A program made the position numbers and the translations under genes. DNA of 64,000 nucleotides from Neptunomonas marina (GTDB lineage: Bacteria; Pseudomonadota; Gammaproteobacteria; Pseudomonadales; Balneatricaceae). Below, piece by piece: positions 18,360 to 28,450 of the stretch (within the stretch, counting starts at the first letter, position 1; each line of letters opens with the position of its first letter). The notes below the pieces were generated by a model. That model was not told where the DNA came from and did no database searches. It saw only the letters and a program-made list of their open reading frames with translations. The DNA lies in the NCBI RefSeq assembly GCF_004005935.1, contig NZ_SACQ01000004.1, positions 287,834-351,833 of the forward strand. The letters run 5' to 3'.

Positions 18360-18740
18360 CAACACCCTGTTATACCGAATTTACCGTTTATATCGCGTGG
18401 ATTGACAACATTTAACCACCATTTATCCGTTAATCACAGCAATAACCTGTGATCCGCTCAACAGCGTAGCCAACGGACATACCTTAGAAAAATAGTCAGA
18501 AATGCTTCAATGCACAAAATTACCACAATCTGAACGCCTGTTTGAACAGCCATGCGCTGAAAAACCCCAAACATTGACTATTTTGCAGCGCAAAAATTCG
18601 ACGCTGATTCACATAATTAGCGCTCTTTCGCTCGGAACTTTCTGATTTCTTGTGCTATCCAGAGTAATACAGGGCGGCCAAAAGCCGCTTTCGCATATCA
18701 GCTCGTTTTCCACCGCACGAAACCAACGGAGGACCCCGTT
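18360..18740. other. Divergent intergenic region between L,D-transpeptidase and leucine dehydrogenase
   Basis: About 380 nt separate the two divergent units. It includes the dyad at 18433-18453 and a TTGACT box near 18574 without a good -10 at standard spacing. No sigma-54 type -24/-12 element, as used by the Pseudomonas bkd operon, was found. No RNA gene was recognised. Confidence 0.4.
18433..18453. promoter_or_regulatory. Dyad ATCACAG-N7-CTGTGAT
   Basis: A perfect 7-bp inverted repeat lies in the divergent region, about 290 nt before the leucine dehydrogenase start and 74 nt before the transpeptidase start. The half-sites run opposite to a CRP site (TCACA first), so CRP is not suggested. 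It could be an operator for either unit. Confidence 0.4.
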
Positions 18741-19793
18741 ATGTTTACCCAGATGGAAACAGCAGGCATTGCAGAGAACCATCTCTACCACGATCACGCG
18801 ACCGGCTTGCGCGCGATTATTGCCATACATTCGACACGTCTAGGGCCAGCGATTGGTGGCTGCCGTTTTATTCCATACGATCATGAAAGCGATGCCATCG
18901 CCGATGCCATGCGCCTTGCAAAAGGTATGAGTTACAAAGCCGCACTGGCAGGGTTGCCCCATGGGGGTGGTAAGTCAGTCATCATAAAGCCCGAAGGGGC
19001 GATGGATCGAACGGCCCTGATGCAAGCGTTTGGGCGCTTTATCGATACGCTGCAGGGGCGCTACATCACCGCCATGGACAGCGGCACACTCACATCCGAT
19101 ATGGACGCTATTGCCACCAGCACACCTTGGGTGACCTGCACAACAACCTTTGGAGACCCAGGCCCCTTTACCGCACGTGGCGTGGTACGCGGCATGATGG
19201 CCGCAGTCGAGCATAAGCTTGGCACCCCAACACTCGCTGGAATGCATGTTGCGATTCAGGGGCTTGGCAATGTGGGCATGGCAGTGGCGCAACTGCTCCA
19301 TCAACACGGCGCACGTCTCACCGTAACTGATATCAACCCAGCGCTGGTTGCCAGCGCCGCCAGCCGCTTTGGAGCGGCAACGGTGATGCCCGATGCAATT
19401 TACAGCGTTGCGGCGGATATCTTCTGCCCTTGTGGCTTAGGTGGTGTGCTCAACCCCACAACGATTGATGCACTGAACGTTTCAGTGGTGGCAGGCTCTG
19501 CGAATAACCAACTGACCAGTACCGCTGCGGGTGAGCAGTTGCATGATAAGGGCATCTTGTATGCGCCGGATTATGTGATCAACGCCGGTGGATTGATCTA
19601 CGTCGCACTCAAACACACCCACACTCCGCAAGAGGCGATCAGCGCCCAAACTGATGCGATTCAAGAGACACTCAGCGCGCTGTTTGCCGATGCCGAAACC
19701 GCAGGCCAAGCGCCCTTTCTTATCGCCGATGCGAAAGCTGAACAAGTGATCGCAAAAGGGTTAGCCACTGAACCGACGAGGGCTTTCGCATGA
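18741..19793 (+). CDS. Leucine dehydrogenase (Glu/Leu/Phe/Val dehydrogenase family)
   Basis: The 350-residue enzyme oxidatively deaminates branched-chain amino acids to 2-oxo acids with NAD. A clear GGAGGA site precedes ATG 18741. It has LGPAIGGCRFIPY, then AALAGLPHGGGKSVI with the catalytic lysine (K78), and a Rossmann half with IQGLGNVGMAVAQLLHQHG and GSANNQL. Length fits leucine dehydrogenase (about 350) rather than glutamate dehydrogenase (over 410). The gene overlaps E1alpha by 4 nt, so its 2-oxo acid product would feed directly into the dehydrogenase complex encoded downstream. Confidence 0.9.
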   Translation: MFTQMETAGIAENHLYHDHATGLRAIIAIHSTRLGPAIGGCRFIPYDHESDAIADAMRLAKGMSYKAALAGLPHGGGKSVIIKPEGAMDRTALMQAFGRFIDTLQGRYITAMDSGTLTSDMDAIATSTPWVTCTTTFGDPGPFTARGVVRGMMAAVEHKLGTPTLAGMHVAIQGLGNVGMAVAQLLHQHGARLTVTDINPALVASAASRFGAATVMPDAIYSVAADIFCPCGLGGVLNPTTIDALNVSVVAGSANNQLTSTAAGEQLHDKGILYAPDYVINAGGLIYVALKHTHTPQEAISAQTDAIQETLSALFADAETAGQAPFLIADAKAEQVIAKGLATEPTRAFA

Positions 19794-20866
19794 AGACACA
19801 ATATGAAGGCAAGATCACACTCACTGAGTATCTAGCACCGTCAGGCGAGCTACTGCACCCATTGCCCGATACCGCACCTGATCGCGAGACACTGCTGCGC
19901 TATTACGAAAAGATGGTACTCGCGCGCCAGTTCGACAACAAAGCGATAGCCCTGCAACGCACGGGGCAACTCGGCACCTACGCCTCCCTTGCAGGTAGTG
20001 AAGCGATTGATGTTGTGACAGCGCTGCAGATGACCCAAAGCGATGTACTGGTGCCCTATTACCGAAACCACATCATGCAGCACCTCAGAGGGATGGATCT
20101 TGCTGATGTACTGCTTTACTGGGGTGGCGATGAACGCGGCAACAGTGCGGAAGCTCAGCATCAAGACCTCCCTAACTGCGTCCCCATTGCGACGCAGTGT
20201 TTACACGCCTGTGGCGTTGCGACAGCGATTAAATATCGCGAAGAGGCACGTGCTGTAGTAACGGTCTTAGGCGATGGCGCCACATCAAAAGGGGATTTTT
20301 TAGAGGCGCTCAATGTGGCAGGTATTTGGCAACTTCCTGTCGTATTTATCATTAATAACAACCAATGGGCGATCTCCGTACCACGCGCGTTACAAACCAT
20401 CGCCCCCACCTTGGCGCAAAAGGCACTCGGGGCCGGTATTCGTGGCGAACAGGTGGACGGCAATGATGTCTTCGCCATGCACGAGCGGGTCTCTCAAGCG
20501 CTTGAGCGAGCGCGCTCCGGCAAAGGGCCAACGGTCATCGAAGCGGTTAGTTATCGTTTGTCAGACCACACCACCGCCGATGATGCGACGCGCTACCGCT
20601 CCCCTGATGCACTCAAGACCGGATGGGAACGAGAACCCATCAAACGGCTACAAACATACCTGCACCAGCAAGGCGCATGGGATGCAGAGCAGGAGCAAGC
20701 GCTACAAAACACTGTCGCCGATGCTATCCAGCAAGCGGTGGATCGCTACCTAGCAACGCCGGCACAGCCAGTTGCGTCGATGTTCGAACACCTCTACGCA
20801 GAGATGCCACGTTCACTCCGCCAGCAGCGAGATATCGCCGTTGCGCGGGAGGAGGAAACCTCATGA
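19790..20866 (+). CDS. Branched-chain 2-oxo acid dehydrogenase E1 alpha subunit
   Basis: The 358-residue protein is the thiamine-diphosphate binding alpha chain of an E1 heterotetramer that decarboxylates 2-oxo acids. YRNHIMQHLRGM and the ThDP motif VLGDGATSKGDFLEALNVA ending in NNNQWAIS are visible, as is SYRLSDHTTADDATRYR with the phosphorylation-loop-like Ser/His region. The start ATG overlaps the leucine dehydrogenase stop and its own stop overlaps the E1beta start (both ATGA). Its position after leucine dehydrogenase favours branched-chain substrates over pyruvate, though homology alone leaves both open. Confidence 0.88.
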   Translation: MKTQYEGKITLTEYLAPSGELLHPLPDTAPDRETLLRYYEKMVLARQFDNKAIALQRTGQLGTYASLAGSEAIDVVTALQMTQSDVLVPYYRNHIMQHLRGMDLADVLLYWGGDERGNSAEAQHQDLPNCVPIATQCLHACGVATAIKYREEARAVVTVLGDGATSKGDFLEALNVAGIWQLPVVFIINNNQWAISVPRALQTIAPTLAQKALGAGIRGEQVDGNDVFAMHERVSQALERARSGKGPTVIEAVSYRLSDHTTADDATRYRSPDALKTGWEREPIKRLQTYLHQQGAWDAEQEQALQNTVADAIQQAVDRYLATPAQPVASMFEHLYAEMPRSLRQQRDIAVAREEETS

Positions 20867-21873
20867 ATACATTAGCAACCACGGCCCAACTCACCGAACC
20901 GCTTAGCATGGTTGATGCGGTCAATTTAGCGCTACACCGTGCCATGCGCGAGGATGCTGATGTCGTTCTACTCGGGGAAGATATCGGCCCAAATGGTGGC
21001 GTATTTCGCGCCACTGCAGACCTGCGCACCGCCTTTGGTGAAAAGCGGGTCATCGATACACCGCTGGCGGAAAACATGATCGCGGGTCTAACCGTCGGCA
21101 TGGCAACACAGGGCCTCAAACCGGTGGCCGAAATTCAATTTATGGGATTTATCTTTCCTGCGATGGAGCACATCATCTGCCACGCTGCGCGCATGCGAAA
21201 CCGCACACGTGGCCGCTTAAGTTGCCCGTTGGTGATTCGCGCTCCGTTCGGTGGTGGTATTCATGCACCCGAGCACCATTCAGAGAGCACCGAAGCACTG
21301 TTTGCTCACACGCCGGGTTTGCGAGTTGTTATCCCCTCATCACCACAACGTGCTTATGGTTTGCTGCTCGCGGCGATTCGCTGCCCCGATCCTGTTATTT
21401 TCTTGGAGCCGAAGCGGATCTATCGCAGCCACAATCAGCAGATCAAAGATGATGGCGAGGCGCTACCGTTAGATACCTGTTTCACCCTGCGTGAAGGTCA
21501 GGATGTCACGCTCATCAGTTGGGGCGCAATGATCAAAGAGACGCTCGCCGCAGCGGATCAGCTGCTTAGCGAAGGGATCGAATGTGAAGTGATCGATATT
21601 GCCACGGTGAGCCCACTCGACCGCGACACACTGCTCGCCTCTGTCAGTAAAACAGGCCGCTGTGTCATCGTGCAGGAAGCGCCACAAAACTGCTCAGTTG
21701 GTTCAGAGATCGCCAGCATGATGGCCACCGAGGCGCTATTCGACCTTAGAGCGCCGGTGGCGCGGGTATCAGGCTACGACACCGTGATGCCCTATTTCCG
21801 ACTTGAACAGCACTACATGCCGCAAACCGATCAGATTGTGACAGCCGTCAAACAGACAATGGAGTTCAGCTGA
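20863..21873 (+). CDS. Branched-chain 2-oxo acid dehydrogenase E1 beta subunit
   Basis: The 336-residue beta chain starts at ATG 20863 (ggaggaaacc upstream), overlapping the alpha stop; a longer upstream reading in this frame runs through the alpha gene and is rejected. Signatures are LLGEDIGPNGGVFRAT, DTPLAENMIAGLTVGMA, IRAPFGGGIHAPEHHSES and FLEPKRIYR. In the family, beta completes the ThDP site and provides the contact with the E2 core. The E2 gene follows after a single base. Confidence 0.9.
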   Translation: MNTLATTAQLTEPLSMVDAVNLALHRAMREDADVVLLGEDIGPNGGVFRATADLRTAFGEKRVIDTPLAENMIAGLTVGMATQGLKPVAEIQFMGFIFPAMEHIICHAARMRNRTRGRLSCPLVIRAPFGGGIHAPEHHSESTEALFAHTPGLRVVIPSSPQRAYGLLLAAIRCPDPVIFLEPKRIYRSHNQQIKDDGEALPLDTCFTLREGQDVTLISWGAMIKETLAAADQLLSEGIECEVIDIATVSPLDRDTLLASVSKTGRCVIVQEAPQNCSVGSEIASMMATEALFDLRAPVARVSGYDTVMPYFRLEQHYMPQTDQIVTAVKQTMEFS

Positions 21874-21874
21874 T

Positions 21875-22984
21875 ATGAAATACTTCAAACTACCCGATTT
21901 AGGCGAAGGGCTTCCCGAAGCTGAAATTGTTGAGTGGCACGTAAAAGCGGGCGATAGCGTCTCTGTTGATCAGCTCTTGGTGTCCGTGGAAACCGCAAAA
22001 GCGGTGGTGGATGTACCCTCTCCTGTAGATGGAGTGATCGCTCACCTCTTTGGTGCCGAAGGGGACTCAATCCATACCGGTGAGCCTCTGGTGGAGTTTG
22101 TCAGCGACGCTGACGATGATACCGGTACGGTGGTCGGCACGCTGTCGCAGGCTGAACAAACCGGTGAAGATCACTTTATTATCGGTGCATCCCCAAGTAC
22201 CCGCGCGCACCAACAGCAGCGCACAACGCCCGCTGTGCGAGCCTTAGCCCAGCGACTTGCAATTGACTTAGACACCCTGCAAGGGACAGGCCCCAGCGGT
22301 GTGGTAACCATGTCTGATCTTGAGCAGGCATCGCGCCTTAACAGCCAGTTTGGTGTTCCCCAAAAACTCAAAGGGGTGCGCAAGCAGATGGCTATCAATA
22401 TGGCGGCATCTCATGAGCAAGTAGTGCCCGTATCCCTATTCGATGACGCTGATATCTCTGAATGGCCAGACAATACAGATATCACGATGCGCTTGATCCA
22501 AGCGCTTGCTCACGCCTGTACAGAGGTGCCGCTGCTTAACAGTTGGTTTGACGGCCAGCAACTCGCGCTACGCCAGCACGACAGTGTCGATCTAGGGGTT
22601 GCCGTCGATACCGAAAAAGGGCTTTTCGTACCGGTACTGCGTGATATCGGCAAACGCAGCGAAGAGGATCTTAGAGAGGGTTTAAACCGGCTCCGCGCTG
22701 ACGTTGAGGCCCGCACGATCCCACCCAAAGAGCTGCAGGGGGCAACGATTACGCTCTCTAACTTCGGAACATTAGCTGGCCGCTATGCGACCCCGATCAT
22801 TGTTCCACCGCAAGTGGCCATCATTGGTGCCGGAGTCATCCGAAAAGCACCGGTGGTGCGTAACGAGAATATCACTGCAGGTCGAATCTTGCCGGTCTCA
22901 CTCACGTTTGATCATCGCGTGGCCACAGGCGGCGAAGCAGCACGTTTCTTGAAAGCTTTTATCCACCACTTAGAGGGTGTTTAG
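21875..22984 (+). CDS. Dihydrolipoamide acyltransferase (E2) of a 2-oxo acid dehydrogenase complex
   Basis: The 369-residue E2 has one N-terminal lipoyl domain (1-78) with the lipoylated lysine in VETAKAVVDVP (K42), a short linker, a peripheral-subunit-binding domain (about 110-150: TPAVRALAQRLAIDLDTLQG) and a catalytic domain ending FDHRVATGGEAARFL. The usual HxxxDG reads H-R-V-A-T-G here, so the catalytic-motif Asp is Thr; similar variants exist in some E2 groups. A single lipoyl domain is typical of branched-chain and some pyruvate E2 enzymes. No E3 gene follows; the complex must use dihydrolipoamide dehydrogenase encoded elsewhere. Confidence 0.88.
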   Translation: MKYFKLPDLGEGLPEAEIVEWHVKAGDSVSVDQLLVSVETAKAVVDVPSPVDGVIAHLFGAEGDSIHTGEPLVEFVSDADDDTGTVVGTLSQAEQTGEDHFIIGASPSTRAHQQQRTTPAVRALAQRLAIDLDTLQGTGPSGVVTMSDLEQASRLNSQFGVPQKLKGVRKQMAINMAASHEQVVPVSLFDDADISEWPDNTDITMRLIQALAHACTEVPLLNSWFDGQQLALRQHDSVDLGVAVDTEKGLFVPVLRDIGKRSEEDLREGLNRLRADVEARTIPPKELQGATITLSNFGTLAGRYATPIIVPPQVAIIGAGVIRKAPVVRNENITAGRILPVSLTFDHRVATGGEAARFLKAFIHHLEGV

Positions 22985-23086
22985 CCAAGCACTGAACCAC
23001 CCTCTTTGCTAGGTATCTAATAAGTTAAGTTAATAAAAACTGGACATTTTTTATTCAATTGATAGGAAGACAGGGAAAAACCTGAA

Positions 23087-23093
23087 CTACACT
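23087..23093 (+). promoter_or_regulatory. Possible sigma-S type -10 element before prkA
   Basis: CTACACT closely resembles the extended RpoS -10 (CTATACT) and lies 72 nt before prkA. The -35 is poorly defined. In E. coli the homologous yeaGH operon is RpoS-controlled, which agrees, but this single element is weak evidence. Confidence 0.3.
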
Positions 23094-23164
23094 GAACATA
23101 CTCGGCGAAAGAGATAATACGTGTCACACCATTAAAAGTTCGCCGCAGCAAGAGGGTAAATGCC

Positions 23165-25087
23165 ATGAGTATTTTTGAGCACTACAAGTCGCGCTACTCC
23201 TCAACCGCACAAGAAGAGATGTCTCTTGATGAGTACCTCGAAATCTGTAAGAACGATCCTATGGCTTACGCGAGTTCCGCCGAGCGTATGCTCAAAGCGA
23301 TCGGAGAACCTGAACTTGTCGACACCTCCCGCGATCCTCGCCTAAGCCGAATTTTTGCCAACAAAGTGATCAAACGTTATCCCGCGTTTGATGAATTTTA
23401 CGGCACAGAAGAAGCGATCGAAAACGTCGTATCCTACTTTCGCCACGCCGCCCAAGGTCTTGAAGAGCGCAAGCAGATTCTTTACCTACTCGGCCCAGTG
23501 GGGGGTGGTAAATCATCGCTAGCCGAGCGCTTGAAACACCTGATGGAAAAGATCCCCTTTTATGCCATCAAAGGCTCGCCTGTCTTTGAATCTCCGCTTG
23601 GGTTATTTGATCCAGAAGAGGATGGTGACATCCTTGAGCAGGAGTACAAGATTCCAAAACGTTACCTCAAGGGCATTATGTCCCCTTGGGCCGTTAAGCG
23701 CTTGAACGAGTATGGTGGAGATATCTCTAAATTCCGGGTCGTTAAACTGTACCCGTCTATTTTAAATCAGACCGGCATCGCGAAAACGGAGCCGGGCGAT
23801 GAGAACAACCAAGATATCTCGAGCCTTGTGGGTAAAGTGGATATCCGTAAGTTGGAAGAGTATCCACAACACGACCCTGATGCCTACAGCTTCTCGGGCG
23901 CGCTCTGCCGTGCTAACCAAGGCTTGATGGAGTTCGTCGAGATGTTTAAAGCGCCGATCAAGGTGCTTCACCCACTCTTGACCGCTACGCAAGAAGGCAA
24001 CTACAACAGCACCGAAGGCATGGGTGCTATCCCTTACGACGGTATTATCTTGGCCCACTCGAATGAATCTGAGTGGCAGTCATTTAAGAACAACAAAACC
24101 AACGAAGCCTTTATCGACCGGGTTTACATCGTCAAGGTACCTTACTGTGCACGGGTTTCCGAAGAGATCAAAATCTACGAGAAACTGCTGGAAAACAGCT
24201 CCCTGCGCGAGGCACCGTGTGCTCCCGATACGCTCAATATGCTCGCACAGTTCTCAATTTTGTCGCGCTTGAAAGACCCAGAGAACTCAAATCTCTACTC
24301 CAAAATGCGCGTTTACAACGGCGAGAACTTAAAAGACACCGACCCTAAAGCCAAATCGATGCAAGAGTACAAGGATATGGCAGGCGTCGATGAAGGTATG
24401 ACCGGACTATCCACCCGTTTCGCCTTCAAGATCCTTTCTAAGGTCTTCAACTTCGACCCCTCCGAGGTGGCCGCGAACCCTGTGCATTTGATGTATGTAC
24501 TGGAGCGAGAGATCGAACAACAGCAGTTCCCGCAAGAGGTGCAGGATAAATACGTTGCGTTTATCAAAGAGTACATCGCGCCTAAGTACATTGAGCTGCT
24601 CGGTAAAGAGATTCAAACCGCTTATCTTGAGTCATATTCTGAGTATGGCCAAAACGTGTTTGACCGCTACGTCACCTATGCAGACTTCTGGATTCAAGAC
24701 CAAGAGTATCGCGATCCAGAAACCGGCGATATTTTGGATCGTCAGGCGATCAACGATGAGCTTGAGAAGATCGAAAAACCGGCAGGCATTAGCAACCCGA
24801 AAGACTTCCGTCATGAGATCGTCAACTTCGTCCTACGCGCCCGCGCTAACAACGATGGAAAAAACCCGTCGTGGATGAGTTACGAGAAGATGCGTACCGT
24901 TATCGAGAAGAAGATGTTCTCGAACACCGAAGATTTGCTACCGGTTATCTCCTTCAATGCTAAAGCATCGTCTGAAGAGCAGAACAAACACGGCGAATTT
25001 GTGAAGCGCATGATCGAAAGAGGATATACCGAGAAGCAAGTTCGCTTGCTGTCTGAGTGGTATATCCGTGTGCGCAAGTCGCAGTAG
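23165..25087 (+). CDS. prkA: PrkA-family serine protein kinase / AAA ATPase (YeaG)
   Basis: The 640-residue protein carries an N-terminal AAA-type ATPase part with Walker A in LLGPVGGGKSSLAERLKH (about residue 110) and a C-terminal PrkA domain. The opening MSIFEHYKSRYSSTAQEEMSL is typical. PrkA/YeaG is a serine kinase or AAA protease linked to stress survival, nitrogen starvation and, in Bacillus, sporulation regulation; which activity dominates is debated. It is the first gene of the three-gene module with yeaH and spoVR, which is conserved across proteobacteria. Length equals the E. coli protein (644). Confidence 0.95.
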   Translation: MSIFEHYKSRYSSTAQEEMSLDEYLEICKNDPMAYASSAERMLKAIGEPELVDTSRDPRLSRIFANKVIKRYPAFDEFYGTEEAIENVVSYFRHAAQGLEERKQILYLLGPVGGGKSSLAERLKHLMEKIPFYAIKGSPVFESPLGLFDPEEDGDILEQEYKIPKRYLKGIMSPWAVKRLNEYGGDISKFRVVKLYPSILNQTGIAKTEPGDENNQDISSLVGKVDIRKLEEYPQHDPDAYSFSGALCRANQGLMEFVEMFKAPIKVLHPLLTATQEGNYNSTEGMGAIPYDGIILAHSNESEWQSFKNNKTNEAFIDRVYIVKVPYCARVSEEIKIYEKLLENSSLREAPCAPDTLNMLAQFSILSRLKDPENSNLYSKMRVYNGENLKDTDPKAKSMQEYKDMAGVDEGMTGLSTRFAFKILSKVFNFDPSEVAANPVHLMYVLEREIEQQQFPQEVQDKYVAFIKEYIAPKYIELLGKEIQTAYLESYSEYGQNVFDRYVTYADFWIQDQEYRDPETGDILDRQAINDELEKIEKPAGISNPKDFRHEIVNFVLRARANNDGKNPSWMSYEKMRTVIEKKMFSNTEDLLPVISFNAKASSEEQNKHGEFVKRMIERGYTEKQVRLLSEWYIRVRKSQ

Positions 25088-25115
25088 CAGCCGCTGACTG
25101 ATAAGGAGACCGAGC

Positions 25116-26405
25116 ATGAGTTACATCATTGATCGGCGTCTCAACGGCAAGAAGAAAAGCACTGTGAATCGACAGCGCTTTCTTCGCCGTTACAAAAAGC
25201 AGATTAAGCGCGCCGTCGAAGACGCTATAAAAAATCGCTCCATTCAAGATATGGATCGCGGCAGTGAAATTACGATCCCTCGTAAGGACACTTCAGAGCC
25301 GTTCTTCCACCATGGTGCAGGCGGCCAGCAAACGCGCATCTACCCTGGGAACAAGGAGTTCACAACGGGCGACGAGTTTGATCGCCCGCAAGGAGGTGGC
25401 GGTGGTGGCGGCTCGGGTCAAGGCCAAGCCAGTAATCAAGGCGGAGGCGAAGATGACTTCACCTTCACCATTGATCAAGAGGAGTTTCTGGACTTTATGT
25501 TTGAAGATCTTGAGCTGCCTTACTTGGTTAAGAAGCAACTCAAGGATTCAACGCAGTTTGAATTACGCCGTGCCGGTTTTACCCAAACCGGCTCACCCGA
25601 CAAGCTCAATGTGGTGCGTTCGTTACGTGCGGCTCATGCCCGCCGTATTGCGCTGGGCGGAAGCCATAAAGCAGAGGTGCGAGAACTTCGAAAACAGCTT
25701 TGGGCGCTGGAGTCCGAAGCTCCCTCTGATGAGAACAAACTGCAAATAGAAGCGCTTAAAGAGCAGATTAAAACGCTGACACAGAACCAAAAGAAGATCC
25801 CGTTTATTGACGACTTTGACCTGCGCTTTAACAACACAGTAAGGGTCCCAACCCCATCCAGCAAAGCCGTAATGTTCTGCCTGATGGATGTATCTGGGTC
25901 GATGACGCAGACCATCAAAGAGATCGCAAAGCGCTTTTTTATTCTCCTCTATATGTTTTTAAACCGAAACTACAAACATATTGAAGTGGTGTTTATTCGC
26001 CATCACACCCACGCTAAAGAGGTGGACGAGCAAGAATTTTTCTACTCTCGGGAGACTGGCGGCACCATCGTTTCCAGTGCGCTAGAGCTGGCAGCTGAAG
26101 TGCTTGAGGAGCGCTACCCAAACAATGATTGGAATGTATATGTGGCGCAGGCGTCTGATGGGGATAACTGGGAAGGCGACTCGCAACGTTGCTCTGAACT
26201 GCTGATCAAACGCATCCTACCGCTGGTTCAGTACTACGCATACGTGGAAATCACCAACGGTCCGCACCAAAACCTATGGGACGAGTACGAGGCCATCCAC
26301 GAGCGTTTTCCTGATCAGTTTGCTATGCAACATATTGAAGACGTATCGGACATCTACCCGGTATTCCGCAAGCTCTTTGAGCGTAAAACGGAGGGGGCAG
26401 CATGA
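25116..26405 (+). CDS. yeaH: YeaH/YhbH family protein (DUF444, VWA-like)
   Basis: The 429-residue protein starts [20 protein letters not shown], has a basic N-terminal part, a Gly-rich linker (about 93-105), and a C-terminal von Willebrand A-like domain with the MIDAS-type [21 protein letters not shown] and ASDGDNW segments. The family always accompanies PrkA and SpoVR; it is thought to work with PrkA, but its biochemical activity is unknown. Ribosome site AAGGAGA precedes ATG 25116. It overlaps the SpoVR gene by 4 nt. Confidence 0.93.
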   Translation: MSYIIDRRLNGKKKSTVNRQRFLRRYKKQIKRAVEDAIKNRSIQDMDRGSEITIPRKDTSEPFFHHGAGGQQTRIYPGNKEFTTGDEFDRPQGGGGGGGSGQGQASNQGGGEDDFTFTIDQEEFLDFMFEDLELPYLVKKQLKDSTQFELRRAGFTQTGSPDKLNVVRSLRAAHARRIALGGSHKAEVRELRKQLWALESEAPSDENKLQIEALKEQIKTLTQNQKKIPFIDDFDLRFNNTVRVPTPSSKAVMFCLMDVSGSMTQTIKEIAKRFFILLYMFLNRNYKHIEVVFIRHHTHAKEVDEQEFFYSRETGGTIVSSALELAAEVLEERYPNNDWNVYVAQASDGDNWEGDSQRCSELLIKRILPLVQYYAYVEITNGPHQNLWDEYEAIHERFPDQFAMQHIEDVSDIYPVFRKLFERKTEGAA

Positions 26406-27919
26406 AAAAAAACAAACCGATTTCAACGGGGGCCGAGTGGACGTTTGAGCTCGTCGAGCGTTACGACCGTGAGATTGGCCGCGTTGCTGCAGAGTTTGGT
26501 TTAGATACCTACCCAAACCAAATCGAGATCATTACATCAGAGCAGATGATGGACGCATACGCCTCGGTTGGTATGCCCCTGAACTACCATCACTGGTCCT
26601 ATGGTAAGCAGTTTGTCGAAACAGAACAGCGCTATCGACGCGGCCAAATGGGTCTGGCGTATGAGATCGTCATTAATTCCGATCCCTGTATCTCCTATCT
26701 AATGGAGGAGAACACCATGACGATGCAAGCGTTAGTGATCGCGCATGCATGTTATGGACATAACTCGTTTTTCAAAGGCAACTACCTTTTCCGCACCTGG
26801 ACGGATGCATCAGCCATTATCGACTATTTAGTGTTTGCCAAAAGCTACATCGCTAAATGCGAAGAGCGCCATGGTGTTGAAGAGGTCGAGGCTATTCTCG
26901 ACTCCTGCCATGCGTTGATGAACTACGGTGTGAACCGCTATCAGCGCCCCAAACCACTAACCGCGGAAGAGGAAAAGGAACGCTTACGCGCGCGCGAAGA
27001 GTATAACCAGCGTCATATCAACATGCTGTGGAACACAATTCCGCGTAAAGAGAACGCCGACCAAGCCGAGGAGCAACCCCGCTTCCCAGCAGAACCGGAA
27101 GAAAATATCCTCTACTTTATCGAGAAAAATGCTCCGCTCTTAGAACCTTGGCAGCGTGAGATCGTACGTATCGTGCGCAAAGTCTCACAGTACTTTTATC
27201 CACAGAAGCAAACTCAAGTCATGAATGAAGGCTGGGCTTGTTTTTGGCACTACACGCTACTGCACCAGCTTTTTGATGAGGGCCTCGTAACTGATGGCTT
27301 TATGATGGAGTTTCTGCACTCTCACACGAGCGTAGTGTACCAACCAAGCTTCGACAGCCCTTACTTCTCGGGCATCAACCCGTACACGTTGGGCTATCAC
27401 ATGATGCAAGATATCAAGCGCATCTGCGAGTCACCTACCGCTGAAGACCGAGATTGGTTTCCCGAGTGGGCTGGCTCACCTTGGCAAGAGGTGTTAGACA
27501 ACGCGATGCGGAACTATAAAGACGAGAGCTTTATCCAACAGTTTTTGTCACCACGCCTTATCAGAGAGTTAAAGCTCTTTTCAATTTTTGATGATTCTGA
27601 CAAACCCACCCTCAAGGTTAATGCGATTCACGACGAAGGGGGTTACAAAAAGATTCGTGAAGACCTTGCTGCGCAATACAATCTCGGTAACCGTGAGCCA
27701 AATATCCAAGTCTATAACGTCGATGTACGTGGTAACCGCTCACTCACTCTGCGCCACTTTATGCACAATAATCGCCCACTTGGCGACGAAACTGACGAGG
27801 TCATGAAGCATATACACAGGCTTTGGGGATTCGATGTACATCTTGAATCTGTCACCCCAGATAATAGTGTGATCGAAACGTTCCACTGTCCTGCTCGCAG
27901 CTCGCTCGTCCTCGAGTGA
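26402..27919 (+). CDS. SpoVR family protein (YcgB)
   Basis: The 505-residue protein belongs to the SpoVR/YcgB family. Visible blocks are [39 protein letters not shown] in parts, the His-rich [27 protein letters not shown] and [12 protein letters not shown]. The conserved His/Glu residues look metal-like, but no enzyme activity is established. Start ATG overlaps the yeaH stop (ATGA). With prkA and yeaH it forms a stress-related operon that appears intact. No T-rich terminator was found directly after it. Confidence 0.93.
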   Translation: MKKNKPISTGAEWTFELVERYDREIGRVAAEFGLDTYPNQIEIITSEQMMDAYASVGMPLNYHHWSYGKQFVETEQRYRRGQMGLAYEIVINSDPCISYLMEENTMTMQALVIAHACYGHNSFFKGNYLFRTWTDASAIIDYLVFAKSYIAKCEERHGVEEVEAILDSCHALMNYGVNRYQRPKPLTAEEEKERLRAREEYNQRHINMLWNTIPRKENADQAEEQPRFPAEPEENILYFIEKNAPLLEPWQREIVRIVRKVSQYFYPQKQTQVMNEGWACFWHYTLLHQLFDEGLVTDGFMMEFLHSHTSVVYQPSFDSPYFSGINPYTLGYHMMQDIKRICESPTAEDRDWFPEWAGSPWQEVLDNAMRNYKDESFIQQFLSPRLIRELKLFSIFDDSDKPTLKVNAIHDEGGYKKIREDLAAQYNLGNREPNIQVYNVDVRGNRSLTLRHFMHNNRPLGDETDEVMKHIHRLWGFDVHLESVTPDNSVIETFHCPARSSLVLE

Positions 27920-28005
27920 GCTGTCGTTTTTTCAGTCTGTCTAGTTGAGTGAGCGGATTAGCTATCGCTATACTGCCGAAAACAACACTAAAACGAGACA
28001 AGACC

Positions 28006-28374
28006 ATGGATTGCCTTTTTTGTAAAATTATCGACAAGCAGATTCCCGCCGAGATCGTTTATGAGGACGATCTCGTGCTCGCTTTTAAGGACATCTCTCC
28101 ACAAGCACCGTTCCACGCACTCGTTATCCCTAAAAAGCACATCGCAACGCTAAATGACATCGCCGAAGAGGATCGGGCTGTCGTTGGTCATATGGTGATA
28201 GTGGCAGGCAAAATTGCCAATGAGCAAGGGTTTGCCGAAGCAGGCTATCGAACGGTATTTAACTGCAACCAAGATGGCGGCCAAACGGTCTATCATATCC
28301 ATCTGCATGTATTAGGCGGCAAAGCGATGGGCTGGCCACCTTATCAAGAGACGCTAAAGCAGCCGATCAACTAG
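28006..28374 (+). CDS. hinT: HIT-family purine nucleoside phosphoramidase
   Basis: The 122-residue protein (ATG 28006, start MDCLFCKIIDKQIPAEIVYED) has the histidine triad YHIHLHVLGGKAMGWPP and the conserved FKDISPQAPFHALVIPKKHI. Such HinT proteins hydrolyse adenosine 5'-phosphoramidates. The two Cys of FCKI could bind zinc as in several HIT proteins. It is a single-gene unit between spoVR and the candidate small RNA; an in-frame start at 27949 would add 19 residues with no family match. Confidence 0.93.
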   Translation: MDCLFCKIIDKQIPAEIVYEDDLVLAFKDISPQAPFHALVIPKKHIATLNDIAEEDRAVVGHMVIVAGKIANEQGFAEAGYRTVFNCNQDGGQTVYHIHLHVLGGKAMGWPPYQETLKQPIN

Positions 28375-28450
28375 CTAAAAGGATGCGAGGCAGATAGCGC
28401 AAAAATTGTTCAGTAGGTCTTCATACTAAAATCGCTAATATACGCCTGCC

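Noticed and set aside
18433..18453. CRP binding site
   Set aside because: Half-site order is inverted relative to TGTGA-N6-TCACA.
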